Shown here: in pieces, positions 36,026 through 49,115 of the stretch
How the letters are laid out: every line of letters starts with the position of its first letter
Numbering within the stretch: position 1 is the first letter of the stretch
Assembly (NCBI GenBank): GCA_008360955.1
Contig: LUCM01001550.1
Location: 64,415 to 128,414, forward strand
Reading direction: 5' to 3'
DNA: 64,000 nt
Source: Fasciolopsis buskii
Taxonomy: Eukaryota; Platyhelminthes; Trematoda; Plagiorchiida; Fasciolidae
Translations under genes and position numbers: made by a program
The notes under the pieces: generated by a model
Database searches by the model: none
Told to the model about the DNA's origin: nothing
Seen by the model: only the letters and a program-made list of their open reading frames with translations

Positions 36026-39000
36026 ACTTTACTTATCATCGAAAATTCTCTAATCTACTAACTGTCGTAAAATTTACTTCCACCTGGTCGATACTGTGAA
36101 GACTGCAATCATAACCGGATTCCTCCAGTACAAGATCAGTGATTGTGAAAACCAAAATTGAAAATACCGAGTGCGAAAAAATGGAATTTACTAGTCGTTG
36201 CTTGTAACCTTAGCAGGGTATCGAAGTTCGTCCCCTAGAAATGTCATTTCATTGATGCTAGGAACTTGGCGCTACAATGTACGAAACGTCATTTGCGTTT
36301 TCCTCGGCCAAACAGTCACCACGTGTGCAACTGTTGGACTCGAAGCAATCGAACCAAGGCGTTTACTTTGATCACCAATGACGAGAGTATGCGTGTACCT
36401 GTTTGTTCAATATTCTCGAAATTCTAAAGATAGTCCGCGATTTTATCCCAAATTTTGCTTGCTACCTGTAAACAAACTCTGACAGAATCATGTGGGAATG
36501 ATGAATTCTGGTCGGGCGATGCATATGTGCTCCAGGGGAAGTAGCTATAATACCATGATGAGACTTCAAAAACCCACCCTCTACTGAGACGCGGGGGTTG
36601 TAAACTTCAATAATCCACACGAGACTACTTATCACTTCGTATTTAAAACTCTTCTCCTTTATTCATCCGTTGATTATAAAACGTCCAATTCGATTTCGTA
36701 TGCGAACACTTTTCGTTTCACGGAAGCTGATTTGTACAAATACAAACAGAAAAGATTGCATTGATTAAGCCATTGTTGTCACGAGAAGAATGACAAACAC
36801 AGATTGATTTTGGTAACCATTAACTCAAAACCAACAAGCAATAATTCATTTGAAAAACCTCTACGCGAATAAAATTGTCCGAATCGCCTTCGCTCGCGCA
36901 AAAATCTCGCATGTGAATTCGTCGATCAACAAAAAATTGCACATCACATACGTGTGCTTCTTTTTGTTTTGTCCGTGAGAAAATTTCCACAAATTTCGTA
37001 ACCGGACAAACTGTCACGCTGTATTTCATTTCGGTTGATTTATTGTCGCACGACTGTCTTCCTCACAACCGACCGATATGTGTATCTCATTGGAGTTTCA
37101 CGTTTGCAACACGAAATGGAATTCCCACCGAAACGGAACACCAGCGAACGGCCACTACATCCTGTGGTGAAGTAGATCGATCAACAGCCTAGATTTTTGC
37201 CGTTCATTAATTCTCCTTGATACGCGCACAATTGTGTGACCAGTTTTTCGAAAGTTCGTTCACCGAGGACAGTTGTTTGTCTCGCTTCGTTTTTTCGCTG
37301 GGCTTTCATCTAGTGATTTTGCTTTGTTCACCGTTTTGCGAAAGGTTGAACCGGACAACAAGACGATTTGCATTGTAACTGCCCTTTTGGAATCGGTGCA
37401 CTATGGCATCCAGGACTGACTGCATTCGGCTATTCCCGTGCTAGTACTGGAAGCGCATAGGTGCCTGTTTTGTGAATATTCTGCCAGGCAGACATTTTAG
37501 TATTTCTATTCCCGATTCATACCAGTTAGAGCGAGATTTCAGTAGTCTTATGCGTCCGAGCTTTCATCGCGGATGATATTTTCTACATTCGAGACTAATA
37601 CACTGTTGGCTTCCAAGTATTCCAGGGATTGAAACTAAAAGGTTGGACACAACGAACTAACAGAACAGAGGGGTTTACTTGACTCTTTGTTTGCTGTTCC
37701 AATATTCATTTTGATTAATCCCTGTTCGTCCTATATGGGAGCTTGGTAAATATAAATGCTAACGTTTTGCAAATTTATAATCTTTCATTAAATAATAACT
37801 CATTGAATATTTCCTTACATGCCGATCAAAAGTTATCGAACGATTCCAGATTCGTTTGTGCATGATAGTGCCTAAAAACGCCACAATAACCGAGCTGGTT
37901 CATTTCATACAGCTTGCTGAAATCCTAGGAAGATGTATGCTTGTTTAGGAGTACCCGAATAAAAGTAGTCTTGTTGCAAACACTGAAATGTGCTCTCTTT
38001 TGGACTCTTCTTATTAAAGATTCCAGTTATTTGAAGTAAAGTTGAAACTAGTTTTCGAAGAAGCATTCTATGGAGCATTCTCAAGCATTATTATTGCATA
38101 ATTTTTAGATCTGCTGGCTCATGAGCTGTCTACTTCGTTTGGGTACATTTTTTCCACCACACGCGATCGTGAGATTTCAGGCTAGAAGTGATCTAGAAAT
38201 CTCAAAGCAATTGAAGTCACTATTTTACTGGTTTTTGGACATTTTACTGATGTAATTATGATACGAGTACAAAGCATTCATTCATATAACGAGATAACCT
38301 GGTGATTCCCCGACAGTTTCATAATCCCATAAAAGTTTTATTTTGATTCAATATTTCCACCTGTAAAATAGTGAACACACGTAACCACACCGTAAGATGT
38401 CATTTTTTATAGAATAAGAATATAATCTGATTTTGAATCACTAGGAACGTGATTGAATGATAAATTCATTTGGGAATCACGTGGTGATTCGACGGAGGGT
38501 TTTCGATGGTCAGACAAAACTAATCCTAAGAAAGGGTTTGCCTTCTCAGTAATATGTTTGGCATTACGAATGGAGGAAACAACTTCCCCGGAAACACACG
38601 ACCGGGTACACATACTTGACGAGTATCAACAACTGCAAACCGGTTTTCTCTTGCGACTCACGTTTTCATCACTTATACACATTAGAATCACTGTTCATAC
38701 CTATTCTCCTCTCATTCTGTCCTCCTTGCTTGGCTCAGCCCAGATGAAAATCAATTATCAACACATTTCTTCTTCCCTCCAATCACCAACCAACAGCTTC
38801 TATACTAAACTGTCACCCTGGGAGTTTCATTCTGACACAGACCTTTCAATTTCGTGTGTACAGGTATAAGCACGTTTAGACAACACTGTGTCGGCTACGC
38901 ATACGTGATGAGCTTCAGTAACCACCAAACGGATCCCGTGCTTTTGGCGAAACTTTGTTCATCCATCCGTAAGCGAAAAATATTAATGAGACGAAAAATA

Positions 39001-41094
39001 ATTTGCCTTTCTTTTCTAATCAGTTCTTAGAGGACAACGCAAACTGGAATGTTTTGCGAGCACTTATAGTGCGGTTGGAATGTTTTCAATAATCTCCGAT
39101 GTTTGTATAAGTCGGTGCTTTGGTTGACAATTTACGAATCTTCTTAATCTTTGTGGTTGCGCATCATACCTAAAAATGCCGAGGTAGACGAAATTGTGTT
39201 CGTGTTAGTCGTTCACATCAAGCTAGGATTGATTACATTTGACTTGAAATTGGGGAAACTACTGAAGGAATTCTCGTGAGAATATCACGTGAAAAGTTGT
39301 TGGAAAAATCTAACTGATTGTGAGCAGACGGGTTGAAGTCAGAGCATATGAATCATTTTAACTAGGATACTTACGAACGAATAAAATTAAACTATATGGA
39401 ATCAGTAGCATCGAAAGTTCTTCCAGAAAATATAATCAGTCTTTTAGAAACAACGAACTCTTTAGTCGCTAGCTGGAACCTTTGATCAGATACGTTTGTT
39501 TTTATCAGACATTTACAGTCGGAATGCTAAACTTACTGGTTCGTCAGGCGGTATGACCTACATCTACTTTAGTCATTGTGCCGATGAAAAATTTGAAGGT
39601 CATGTTAGTTCATTAATTTAAATTGATTGAAATCCACGGCAATTAGAATGCCTTGTATCCCAATGACAAATGAAATGGGGCTGAAACGTTTGAGAAATCG
39701 TGAATTTTCGAGTTGAATCACTGTAGGATCGTTCGTAGATCGCACAGAATGCCATGATTTTGGCTTCTTGTGGAAGATTAAGTACTATTTAATTCTTAAT
39801 CATTAAGAATGTTCGAAATGCGATGTCATTTTTCACCCATAGCTCAGCCACAACGATATATGCTTGTTAATCTACTGAGATCTAACTTGAGTGGTGCTTG
39901 CAGTATCGATTTTAACAGATACTTTTCTTGGAATCACATATGGGTTACGTGGACACGTCAGCAGTTTCCTCACTCTTCACTGTACCCCATTGTGTAGTAT
40001 TCAACAGATAGCGACCGCGGCAAAAATGACGCAGCACTTTGGGATCGATTATGACCAAATTAAAAGATAAAACTTAGGTAAGAAGATAAGTTATGAGAAT
40101 CAACATTTGTACATTAACTTGTTACAATTGGCTTCTGTGATTTACTTGGCAGTATGAAATTGTCTTAGAACTTTTTGAAATATGAGGCAACAGAATAAAA
40201 TTCTCCTATAAATAGATTTTCTGGTGTACAGAACTAAGTTTGGCGGGTTGCAACATGAAAGACAGCTATAAAATAGAATATTTTTGAATTGACATGGCAT
40301 GTAACCGCAGCGGTTATTGATTGTAAGGCTTTTAACGTTTAGCAGAAGCGCTTTTAACTTATTTCATTTTGGATGCATTTATCTCAATATTGTATTACTT
40401 TTATTAATAAGGCAACTACGTGTATCGATTTCAAAATTGGGGCTGCGACCAACAGATGGCTCTCGATTGAGTAATTCGACGGCACAGTGGATGGGTTTGT
40501 ACGTTCATCCAAGGTGACGGACTGGGCTAAGGGATTTGAAATTTCGTGCTTAACTTCTAAAGCATCCAAGTCTGAGACGAAAAATGACCACTTCTATCTT
40601 AATTCACTGAAGATATAAATTTTTTAGTTAGAAAACTTTACTTTCCCCTCAAAATCCTAATCTATTGCCTTTTGTTCGTTGATACATTTGATAGAAAAGC
40701 GTTTTCTGCCTGCCTGATTCTGAGGTAGCCGAACAGGCGAAATTCTATAGCCTAGCTCAAGAGTCGAATCAGTCTATTTGCGAATTCAGTTTAGAAACTA
40801 CCGGCAACGGATACTAATTGAAATTTTAGTGATCAGGTAGAAATATCATTACGAAACCGAGCGATCGTCGAAATCGATTAGTGTGATTTACTCCAGCGTC
40901 TTTTCATGCCTCGGGATCACACGTTTCAATCAGCACGGTCGGTGTAGGAACAACATCAAGACATCTGTGATTATTTTGTAGCCTCATGTGTTGCTAAAGT
41001 TCAGAATTACCTAGTTACCTTCTGCTGGTTGAAGTCAGTGACTTTTGCTAACTCTCAAACACAAATCCTCCAACAGTTACCGGCACGGCTTATA
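36026..41094. other. No assigned gene or element
   Basis: AT-rich except for about 36.85-37.45 kb, which has a visibly higher density of CG dinucleotides and one uninterrupted 69-codon minus-strand frame without a family signature. A 138-codon plus-strand frame at 38,453-38,866 is listed separately. Nothing else could be supported. Confidence 0.4.
38453..38866 (+). CDS. Possible coding exon, unassigned
   Basis: An open plus-strand frame of about 138 codons ends at a good donor (TACAG before GTATAAG). It contains DRVHILDEYQQLQTGF and a Ser/Leu-rich second half. No acceptor of comparable quality was found at its 5' side, no domain is recognisable and there is no partner exon. Frames of this length are near the chance limit for the window. 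Confidence 0.2.
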
Positions 41095-42965
41095 GCGACC
41101 AAAACAATGGAACTCATGTGATTTCTGCGGTGAAAGCCATTCCAGGCTAGATTGTCGAACCCGTGATATTAAGCGTCACAAGTATGGTGTACAGTGAGTC
41201 AAATTCGGTCTGTTTGTACAATGAAGGAAGCTGAACTTGTCGAATATTAGTTTCTCTTTTGACGATCAAACTGCCCCATATTTTGTAACTAATAAGCACA
41301 TTATTAAGGTTGATTAGTTTGCACTGCGGCTCACTGCTGTTTCGGTTCAGAGTATTACCAGTCATCCATTGCTCATGTTAGGAAAACACTGTTAAAGTGT
41401 TATGGATGACCAGCTGATAAATTTCACATTTGTTATAATTGAATTCGAATTTACTTTGTCCCATTCTCATTATTCTTACCTTCCCACTTAATTCTTATGT
41501 GCTCAAAAATCACCGGCGGCATTAAAATGACTCTATTGACTCTGTAGGTATATGGTCCTACGGTTTTCATTAAACAATGCTTCTGGTCATTGACAGTCGG
41601 CTCAGAAATTTCTTGAGAGGACGATTACTCCATTGAGTCATTTGGCAGAAGCCACACCTGTTGTGACTCCCCTGAAAAAGGAACAGGTGTATCCAAGGCT
41701 CGGCTGAGGCAACCATGCTGTTTTGAACACAGTTCTGAGGCTGCCAACCTGTGTCACTGTGGCGTCAAAGACCATTCTGACTCAGTTCCGGGTCTATCTC
41801 TGGTCCTCTCGAAACTCGACTGGAAGGATGCATTTTTATAAATTCCACTTCACGAACCATAACACGTGCACACAACTATCAATGCACATTTTGAATTACT
41901 TCGGTATAGTTTTTGATCATTTGGCCTTAAAGCATAACTCGTTCTTAGCCCCACTGTTCCTAAATCATTATTTCTTATTTCCAAGATGTTGTTGTTGCAC
42001 CCCAGAACAATATTACAGATCACACGCGTGCTATGACCTTGCATGTTTTAAACAGACTCGTAGGTGTCGGTATCCTATGCGACTGTGGTTCGACAGCGGA
42101 AAGTTACCCCCAATGCTTATTATTACAACTTACAACATCGGAACGCTAGTTCTACTCCATAAGTCAATTATTTGTCTCGTTATGCTCTAACTGAGGATAC
42201 TCCTAGCAACTGTTCGTTAACGGGACCTCTTAGGGTGAATCTTTCACAGTTAATACAGGAGACAAGAAAGTACTATCATGCTATCTTGTGTTCTCAACGG
42301 ACGGACGACACAGGTCAAGTATCAGTTCCTAAAGAGATATGTGTCCGGCGATGGAATACTTTGTTTTGACCCTCGTGTCACTAGTCGTCCGTCTCTGCGA
42401 TCAGCCGCCCTGCTTGTTTTACATTCGAAACATTTTGGCGCAGGAAAGATGAAATCCTTTGCATGACATACTTGTTGGTGAGCTGAAATTAGTGATGATT
42501 TAGGTCACTTTTCTAAACGGCGAAGTGACTGTCCACATAAAGTTCATTTCAGCTTTCCAAAGTGTCTCGCAACATTTATCGTCCAAAGCATGACAAAGGG
42601 TTCGTGCGGACTATTGCGGACCGTTTCTTAACAAGTACCGAGTTCTGCCTATAACTGATTCCTTTTCCAAACAGTCTGACGTGTATTTCATTACATCTCT
42701 GAGTTCTCAGTTTAGAACAGTTGCATTTCAGAAAATGTTTAGCCAAGGAGGAGTACTACCCACCCTAGTAACCAGAAACGAAAATCATTTCATTGTGCAA
42801 ACGGTGATGGACTGGTTGAACGCCGCTAGAGATTGTCACACGTTAACTCCTCCATGTCATCCTCGATCTGATGGCTTTGCCAAAAACTTCATTAAAACAA
42901 TGAATAGTGCTTCAGCTCGTACCAGTACAGTGAGTTATTTTGAAAGTCAGTCATTATGGATCATT
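41095..42965 (+). mobile_element. Decayed Ty3/gypsy LTR retrotransposon (gag end and pol)
   Basis: Fragments in canonical gag-pol order occur in shifting frames. A gag zinc knuckle (CDFCGESHSRLDC, C-x2-C-x3-H-x4-C) is at about 41,113. Reverse transcriptase follows: TPVVTPLKKE near 41,660; SKLDWKDAFL then a stop then IPLHEP near 41,803; TINAHFELLRYS near 41,877; FQDV near 41,978; HVLNRLVGVGILCDC near 42,040. The linker with LVLHSKHFGAGKMKSFA is near 42,415, an H2C2-type zinc finger remnant (EISDDLGHFSKRRSDC) near 42,485, and the integrase core (ITDSFSK, LVTRNENHF, TLTPPCHPRSDGFAKNF) at 42,650-42,900. This knuckle spacing and order fit the K02A2.6-like gypsy branch. Stops and shifts are frequent. 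One polymerase aspartate is replaced (FQDV for FQDD), and two of the three integrase DDE residues are lost (Asp to Arg, Glu to Lys). The protease and LTRs were not located. Confidence 0.9.
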
Positions 42966-45900
42966 CTGACTTAGTTAAATTCATCGAAAATGACTTACAA
43001 CTGAAGGGATGATTTGTGACCTTATGAATGTATAATTCAAACTAGGCTGGAAAAACGCGTTTGGCAGATCCTTGATTTGAATGATGGTTCGAAATATGGC
43101 AGATATCTAAGTAAAACTGCTTTCAATGTGTCTACTTTTAGTTCCGCAACTGAGTGCCCTAATTTTGACATTTCCTAATCTGTTTCAACGAATGCCAGTT
43201 CTACTCCCTTCATCGGCGACTATATAACCGAACTGCGAAGATGCGAAAGAGTGGGTAAAACAGAACAACAAATTTACAGAAATCTTGGGCTTTATTCGGG
43301 CTGCACCAGATGCTGTGATTACAAATGGACTTCGAACACGATTGTCTGACTACTTTAAAGGTTGTCTGTTCTATGAGATCCCGCCGAGTGCCATTTGTAT
43401 TTCGCGTCCACAATTGCGTATGCAGTTACTTTTGTAATCCCTTGTTCTGAATGACATTAAGTCTTTTGTGATTTCACAATGACATCAAGGGTTACTGGGC
43501 CCAGGCCAAGTAACAATTTTCATTTTACAATGTATCTCTTCTTATCAGTGTTTCACTATGGAGAAGCTAACTGAACAATTAACAACCAGGTCTCCATGAC
43601 CAATAGAACGTGTAATATACCCTCATCGAACAAGTGGACTGGTGGGTTCTAACGAAGTTATTTTCTCAAGTTGTAGGACACGCATTCAGACACCATACGT
43701 TTCGCTTTGTAACCTCGAAATTCCACAGTCTCTAACTCTAGCACCTTCGGTTGGTCGTCTCAACCCAGACAGCCTAGTCAAGCGAGAACGATCGTATGGT
43801 CAACACGACAGTTTTTCGTTTTTTTTTGTCGTTATCAAATGGCTTACATGGGTCAACAGGATAGAACTCACTGGCCGATTTTGCCGTCTAAAAAAGCTCA
43901 TTGCTTATTCGTTGGCCGTCACAACGAATGTCATCCCATCGCCCTCTGAGAGTGTCACAAATCAGGCTGCTTTCAATCAGCCCACGATCTACTTGTCCTC
44001 GGGTTTGTCATCTGTGCAGTTCCAAGCTCGTGTGTTGTTAAACTGCCACCGGAGAAGCTCGCCAATCAGTTGTGTTCTTCCGGGTGTAGTCAGGATTTGC
44101 TGCTCCATGACTCATCGCACCGAAACAAAGTAATCTCGCAAATTTTACATCCACACTTAGCTTCCATTGCACGCGTGATTTTAGACGTCTCATCAAACTC
44201 ACGATTTTTGGAGGCAAGTTTTCTGCTTCTCAGAGTCAGGCATTTCGTAAGACGTCTCCGTGTTTATGACTGTTTCACGGATGCTAATAGGTATATTTAT
44301 TAACAATGGTTAGAGAATGCACTACAGATCGGTGTACATCTGAAAATTGTGGAACAGAACATAAAAAGAATTAGGAAAAGACCTGTTTATTGGGAAATGG
44401 GACTTCCTCAGAGGCAAAAGCACATGAGTGGAAGCCCTGAATTTGTTGATATTTGTACCTTTTTGCCTATTTGTTCTCTTCCTGGTCTTCACCATTTCCC
44501 AAAATATCAGTCATGGCTCCGAGAAGTGTTCAGGTATACACTTAATTATAAGCCCAAACGAATCCTCCAAAGCATTCGGGCTCAAGCGGATTAAGAACTT
44601 GTTTAGAGGCAACTGCTTCTACATTGATGGGTGAAATGTACCACGAAGCACGAAAGCGATTCGAAGCAACCCCGATATGGGTAAAATAACCTCTGGAATG
44701 CAACAACTTTTGTCTTGGGAACTAAACGGGCACGAGAGAATTCCCTGACGGTCATGCCAAAAAGCACGGCTTCCCTGCAAATTGTGAATGGCAGTGCAAA
44801 CAGTGAAAGAAATACTAGGTAGCAGTTGCTGCAGGGTTGCACAGAAACGTTGGGAAATGCTTTGAATTCTGTGAAATAATGGAGTGGGGTGGGTACTGTG
44901 ATAAGAGGTTTAAAAAGCTATAAACGAAATCCTCGGGATGCACGTCTTTCACTCAGTGACAAGTCAGTAAGGGATTAAATGAAGTTGCATTTTCCGTCAA
45001 AGCTGGCTCCGCGCTTTTTTATAATGTGGTTGTCTTTGAACCGCCCTTATTTCGCACAAATTCAGCAATGCCCGAGTTCGACGGCTCCATTGCATCAAAG
45101 AGATCTACTTATTTCTGCTCATTTACAAATGTACAAATTTTGCTCGTATTTTTGTCGTTCAACAAATTGGGCACAAAACTGAGGCGCGCTGCGTGGCTTC
45201 CAATTGGCGATACTCTAGTAGAACCCCAGAAGCTATAACAGGGAACCACGTGATGCGTCAGTACGTCACAAATGACAGCCAGCCGCGAGACACAAAATTA
45301 CCTTCTACCAAGTGAATGGCATTTAGACACCTGGGGGTGGTATCATGCAATCAGTCACTGTTGATGAATCATCTTCACAGAGTTTGTCAAGTTGACAAAA
45401 TGCTTCTAAATTCAGGCATCACTGCAGGGCCAACAAATGATGAGAACTTAAAAGAGCTTTCTTGTTTGCCCGACAACCCATACCGAAAGGACGTTTGAAG
45501 CGGTTTAGCTCTGAGTTCGTTCACTAGAGTACAAACTCGGGTTCCCTGTAAATCTGTTCTGTTGAGAACTAAAATGGTTTGCAGTCTAACAATCCTGTGT
45601 TACTCACCTTACAGAATATCCTTGAAGCACTAAGTTTTCGCGCCCCATAAACGATTTCAAGGCATTTATTCACTTAGACAAGGTAAGATTTCTATTTGGA
45701 TTGCAGACATTGAGGGTTACCCGAGATCCCGGAAATTCCTAAGTTGATTGGGGTTACAAGTTGATCTTTCTGACGTGATTTCTGTACTTCTAGGTTGAAC
45801 TGGAAAGATCGAATGTGCGTTCTGAACGAGAGATGCAAGTTAAGGCAAAGACAAACACGAAATAAACAAAATTGTCTGGTTTAAAAATCTTCAAATTTCG

Positions 45901-46844
45901 GACGACTAGTATCGGACTGCAGGCCCGTGTTGCAGTAAAGTGCATTCAAGAATGTTTTCGGGTTTAGATGGACGAGTTGCACGCTTCTAAGTGGAGCATG
46001 CAATCGCAACAGGGATTTATTTTCTGAGTTCTTACGTCGCGATGAAGCGACTGCTGGTTTCATCTTCGTTTGTCCAGCGTAAGTGTAGGCGTAGTGAAAC
46101 CCAGTCCAAGGAGTAAAACATCCTCACTCTAAGTTGTCGCATTTGCAAGGACACTTGCATCGGATGCACGATGTTGAATAAGGAAATTATACAAATTCGC
46201 GTTGTTGCAAAACCGTGCATTCAAAATAAATCTTTTATCAAGAATCGAACGTAACCCACAGTCCGAATTCCAAGCACGATTACTGTTTACACGACGTCAT
46301 GGAGGTTTCTGTCTAGCCATAGTGCTTAGTCAACGAAACTGCATCCGATATGGAAAGCATTTGTGAGATTGCTTTTTGTCGTCAGTTAGTTGAACAGTCT
46401 TGCCACAGGCGCTCAAGCATATCTGTTAGTTTTTAACAAACTGTGCCTGTGTTTCGGTTACCTTTCGTATGCCTCATATAATTTCGTTGAGATTTTCATA
46501 CAAAGTACCGCGGATGATAAGTTAGCAGACAGAATTAAAACTGCCTCCCGCGCAATGATTGAACTGGTGATAAACGGATGTACAAGGAGTGGAGTAGGAA
46601 TATAACCAATCCTTTCCAACAGCCTCACAATAACGTCCAAATAGGCGATATGTCCGGTGGTTGTGATCGAGACCTCGTGTAAAAGGTGTCTTCGATTGGT
46701 TTTTGTGTGGACAGCAGCAGGTCAGAATTAATTACAGTTTATGTTTTGATATCTCTAACCTTCATAGGCAGTTTGGGGAGTTAAAACTGTCACAACAATG
46801 GTTGCTCGGATATTGATGAACTGGATGGTGATCAAGTTGATGGT
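42966..46844. other. Unassigned sequence right of the gypsy relic
   Basis: Part of this should be the 3' end of the gypsy element, but no LTR boundary could be recognised. A frame near 43,280-43,430 (ILGFIRAAPDAVITNGLRTR) and a 163-codon frame at 43,642-44,130 are open but match nothing I know. From 44.3 kb onward I see nothing. Confidence 0.35.
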
Positions 46845-46849
46845 GATAA

Positions 46850-47262
46850 AGAGGATGATGATGATGATGATGATAGTGTTAATGATGCTTCGTACGTGTA
46901 TGCTGATAATGATACGTTTGATGATGATGACAATGATGCAGGGTAGAAAACTGATTCTCATGACACTCATGATAATGATGACAACTGGGAAGATGCGGAT
47001 GATGATGGAGAAGCGTGATGACGTTTATAGTGATGCTCAGGGTGTTGACGATCACGCTGAGGATGGTGATGACGATGATAATAATGATGAAGATGACGAT
47101 GTTGATGATGACGACGACGCTTGTGATGATGACGATTCATCTACTGATGGTGATTGTAATCCTGATTCGAATGTTGGTGGCAATCAAATTGATTTGGAAG
47201 ATGATTTGGATGTTGATGCTGAATCAGATGTCAGTGATGATGATGATGGTGCATTTTTTATG
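46850..47262. repeat. Degenerate (GAT)n trinucleotide repeat with a long acidic frame
   Basis: More than 400 bases of imperfect GAT/GAC/GAA units, with the plus strand purine-rich. Because the unit is three bases long, the plus strand is open in more than one frame; one gives 167 codons dominated by Asp, ending near 47,301. The reading frame follows from the repeat and there is no start or splice context, so I do not call it a gene. Confidence 0.85.
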
Positions 47263-48424
47263 ACTACTACTCGAATGGCTAGGTCGGTCATCAACATGTG
47301 AAGTTCTACAGGGGAGTCAACACGAATATTCCAGTCCTTTGAGTCATTTGACGAATGAAACAATTGTCTGCCTTCAAAATGTGATGTTGCTAATCATGGC
47401 CAATGTATTATCGTTATAACAAGACGCCTAAACGACAGGTCTTCCTACTCTACGACAGAAAAAGTTAAGCGAAGTCATTTAAATATATTTAGTCTGAACT
47501 GAGTTCGGAATGTACCGCAGATTCAATAAGTAATGTGACAGCCTTAGTGGGAAAGTTTTCCGTGGTTGCTGTCGATCGGTATCAAAATAATGTTAGAGTA
47601 TTTCAAATGAAATCATTCAAACTTTGAAACTCCAAGTACTCGATTTTATTTCTACGTTATATTTGATGGACGGCCCCAATTAAATTGCGTCACCGTCATG
47701 TTGGATCTACGTGGCAAAACACGGGGGTTTAAACGGTCATCTTCATTGCACCACTGACGGTTACTCTTGCATCGAACAATGTTTCGGGTGAAAGCTGCTA
47801 GTTTGTATGACTATCGTTCGAGTATTATTTGATTTCCAACCAAAATAAAAATAACATGATGGTTTGCGATGATTTTTCACAATATTTCCATTTGATATTC
47901 ACGGTGATTTCATTTATTTTCACAAGCAATAAGTTTCCAAAATTAACCTGAACAATTTTTTTCTGTTCCGACCGAGTGAAGGATGATCCCCTCTCAGGTA
48001 TTTGATACTAGTAATTAGTAAATGCATATCGTCTAGCTAGCTGTTCATTACATAAATCCATTCCGACAAGAATCAGTGAACGATAATCACATGGATACTA
48101 GTTAGCTTGATATTTTCTCCTGTTCCACTGGTTAAGTGACCCTCGGAATTCGTCATCCCTAGCTTTTCTGGTCCGAATTCTCTCGTTTTGGTCCCGGTGA
48201 CTTGCCGGATATACATCTATTTGCTGATTTTTTAGTTGAAGAACCAACTTCTGTTTTCTAAAGCCACAATTTGGGTTGAACATTCTCTGCCCAATTCTAA
48301 TTTCTGATATGCCAAACTTAAATGCTGCTCTAATGTATATCATTGCGGGTGGATCCAACTAAAGAGGAGGCTATTCGCTTAGCGAGTTCCGACTATTGAA
48401 AATTGGTTGATTTTGACTGAGGCA
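47263..48424. other. No assigned gene
   Basis: A minus-strand frame at 48,098-48,358 is open for 86 codons, basic and Arg/Gln-rich, lying just 3' of a LINE end. I recognise no domain in it. Confidence 0.35.
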
Positions 48425-49115
48425 TCATCCTCATCATCTTCATCATCGTTCAGCGTTAAACAGCAAGGAAAGCCTCACTGACCGCTGCCGTTCGCCAGAG
48501 TTACACGTTTATATAAAAAGAATGAATATCCAAGGGGAACAGGGAGTGGACCTACACAGGCGGCAAAAGATAAGATGCTGCTGCAGCCAACACACGGAAC
48601 ACAGTCTAACTGTACATTCGCACGCGTTTTCAATCATTCTGATTCGATAGAGAATGACAGCACGATCGCCACTGTTCACGGTTCACTGCCATATCCTTCA
48701 CTGTCTCCAGCCAGCAAGTCGATGAGTCTTTCGGACCCCAACCACGAAGGCGTGAGACACCTACTTTACCTAACTTCGTTGTACATTTCCTCATCCCACG
48801 TTTCTACGTCATCTGTTGGCCTCCACATGGCCCCTTCCATTCACTGGGAGGAACACAAAATAAGGCACGATATGGTAGACGAGTGTTCGTCATACGCAAC
48901 ACGTGACCCAACCCCAACCAGCGTAGTCTACTGAGTTTCATACGCTGAAACAAGCTGTTCTCAGAAGTGGCACCCAATAACAGATTCCTAACCTCAATAT
49001 TACTCACCCGGTCACTTCATCCAATCCTAGCCATACTACGTAAACATCGATGGTCGAAAACCTCCAACCGACGAACATCGCCCGCACGCGTTCTCCATGA
49101 TTGCTGAGGTATGAA
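48425..49115 (-). mobile_element. RTE-like LINE 3' end, copy 1 (5'-truncated)
   Basis: On the minus strand the C-terminal part of a non-LTR retrotransposon polyprotein is readable: RAGDVRRLEVFDHRCL and RSMARIG near 49,020-49,080, then VSNIEVRNLLLG, LSRLRWLG, HVLRMTNTRLPYRALF, GPCGGQQMT and, after a stop, GVSRLRGWGPKDSS and CWLETVKDMA. Frameshifts and stops interrupt it. About 250 bases of 3' UTR follow and end in a GATGATGAAGATGATGAGG tail at 48,425-48,452, the short tandem-repeat end expected of RTE-type elements. Everything upstream of the C-terminus is missing, which is typical 5' truncation. Confidence 0.85.

Noticed and set aside
43642..44133. 163-codon plus-strand open frame right of the gypsy relic
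   Set aside because: No gag, protease or envelope motif and low-complexity Phe/Ser stretches; not distinguishable from chance.
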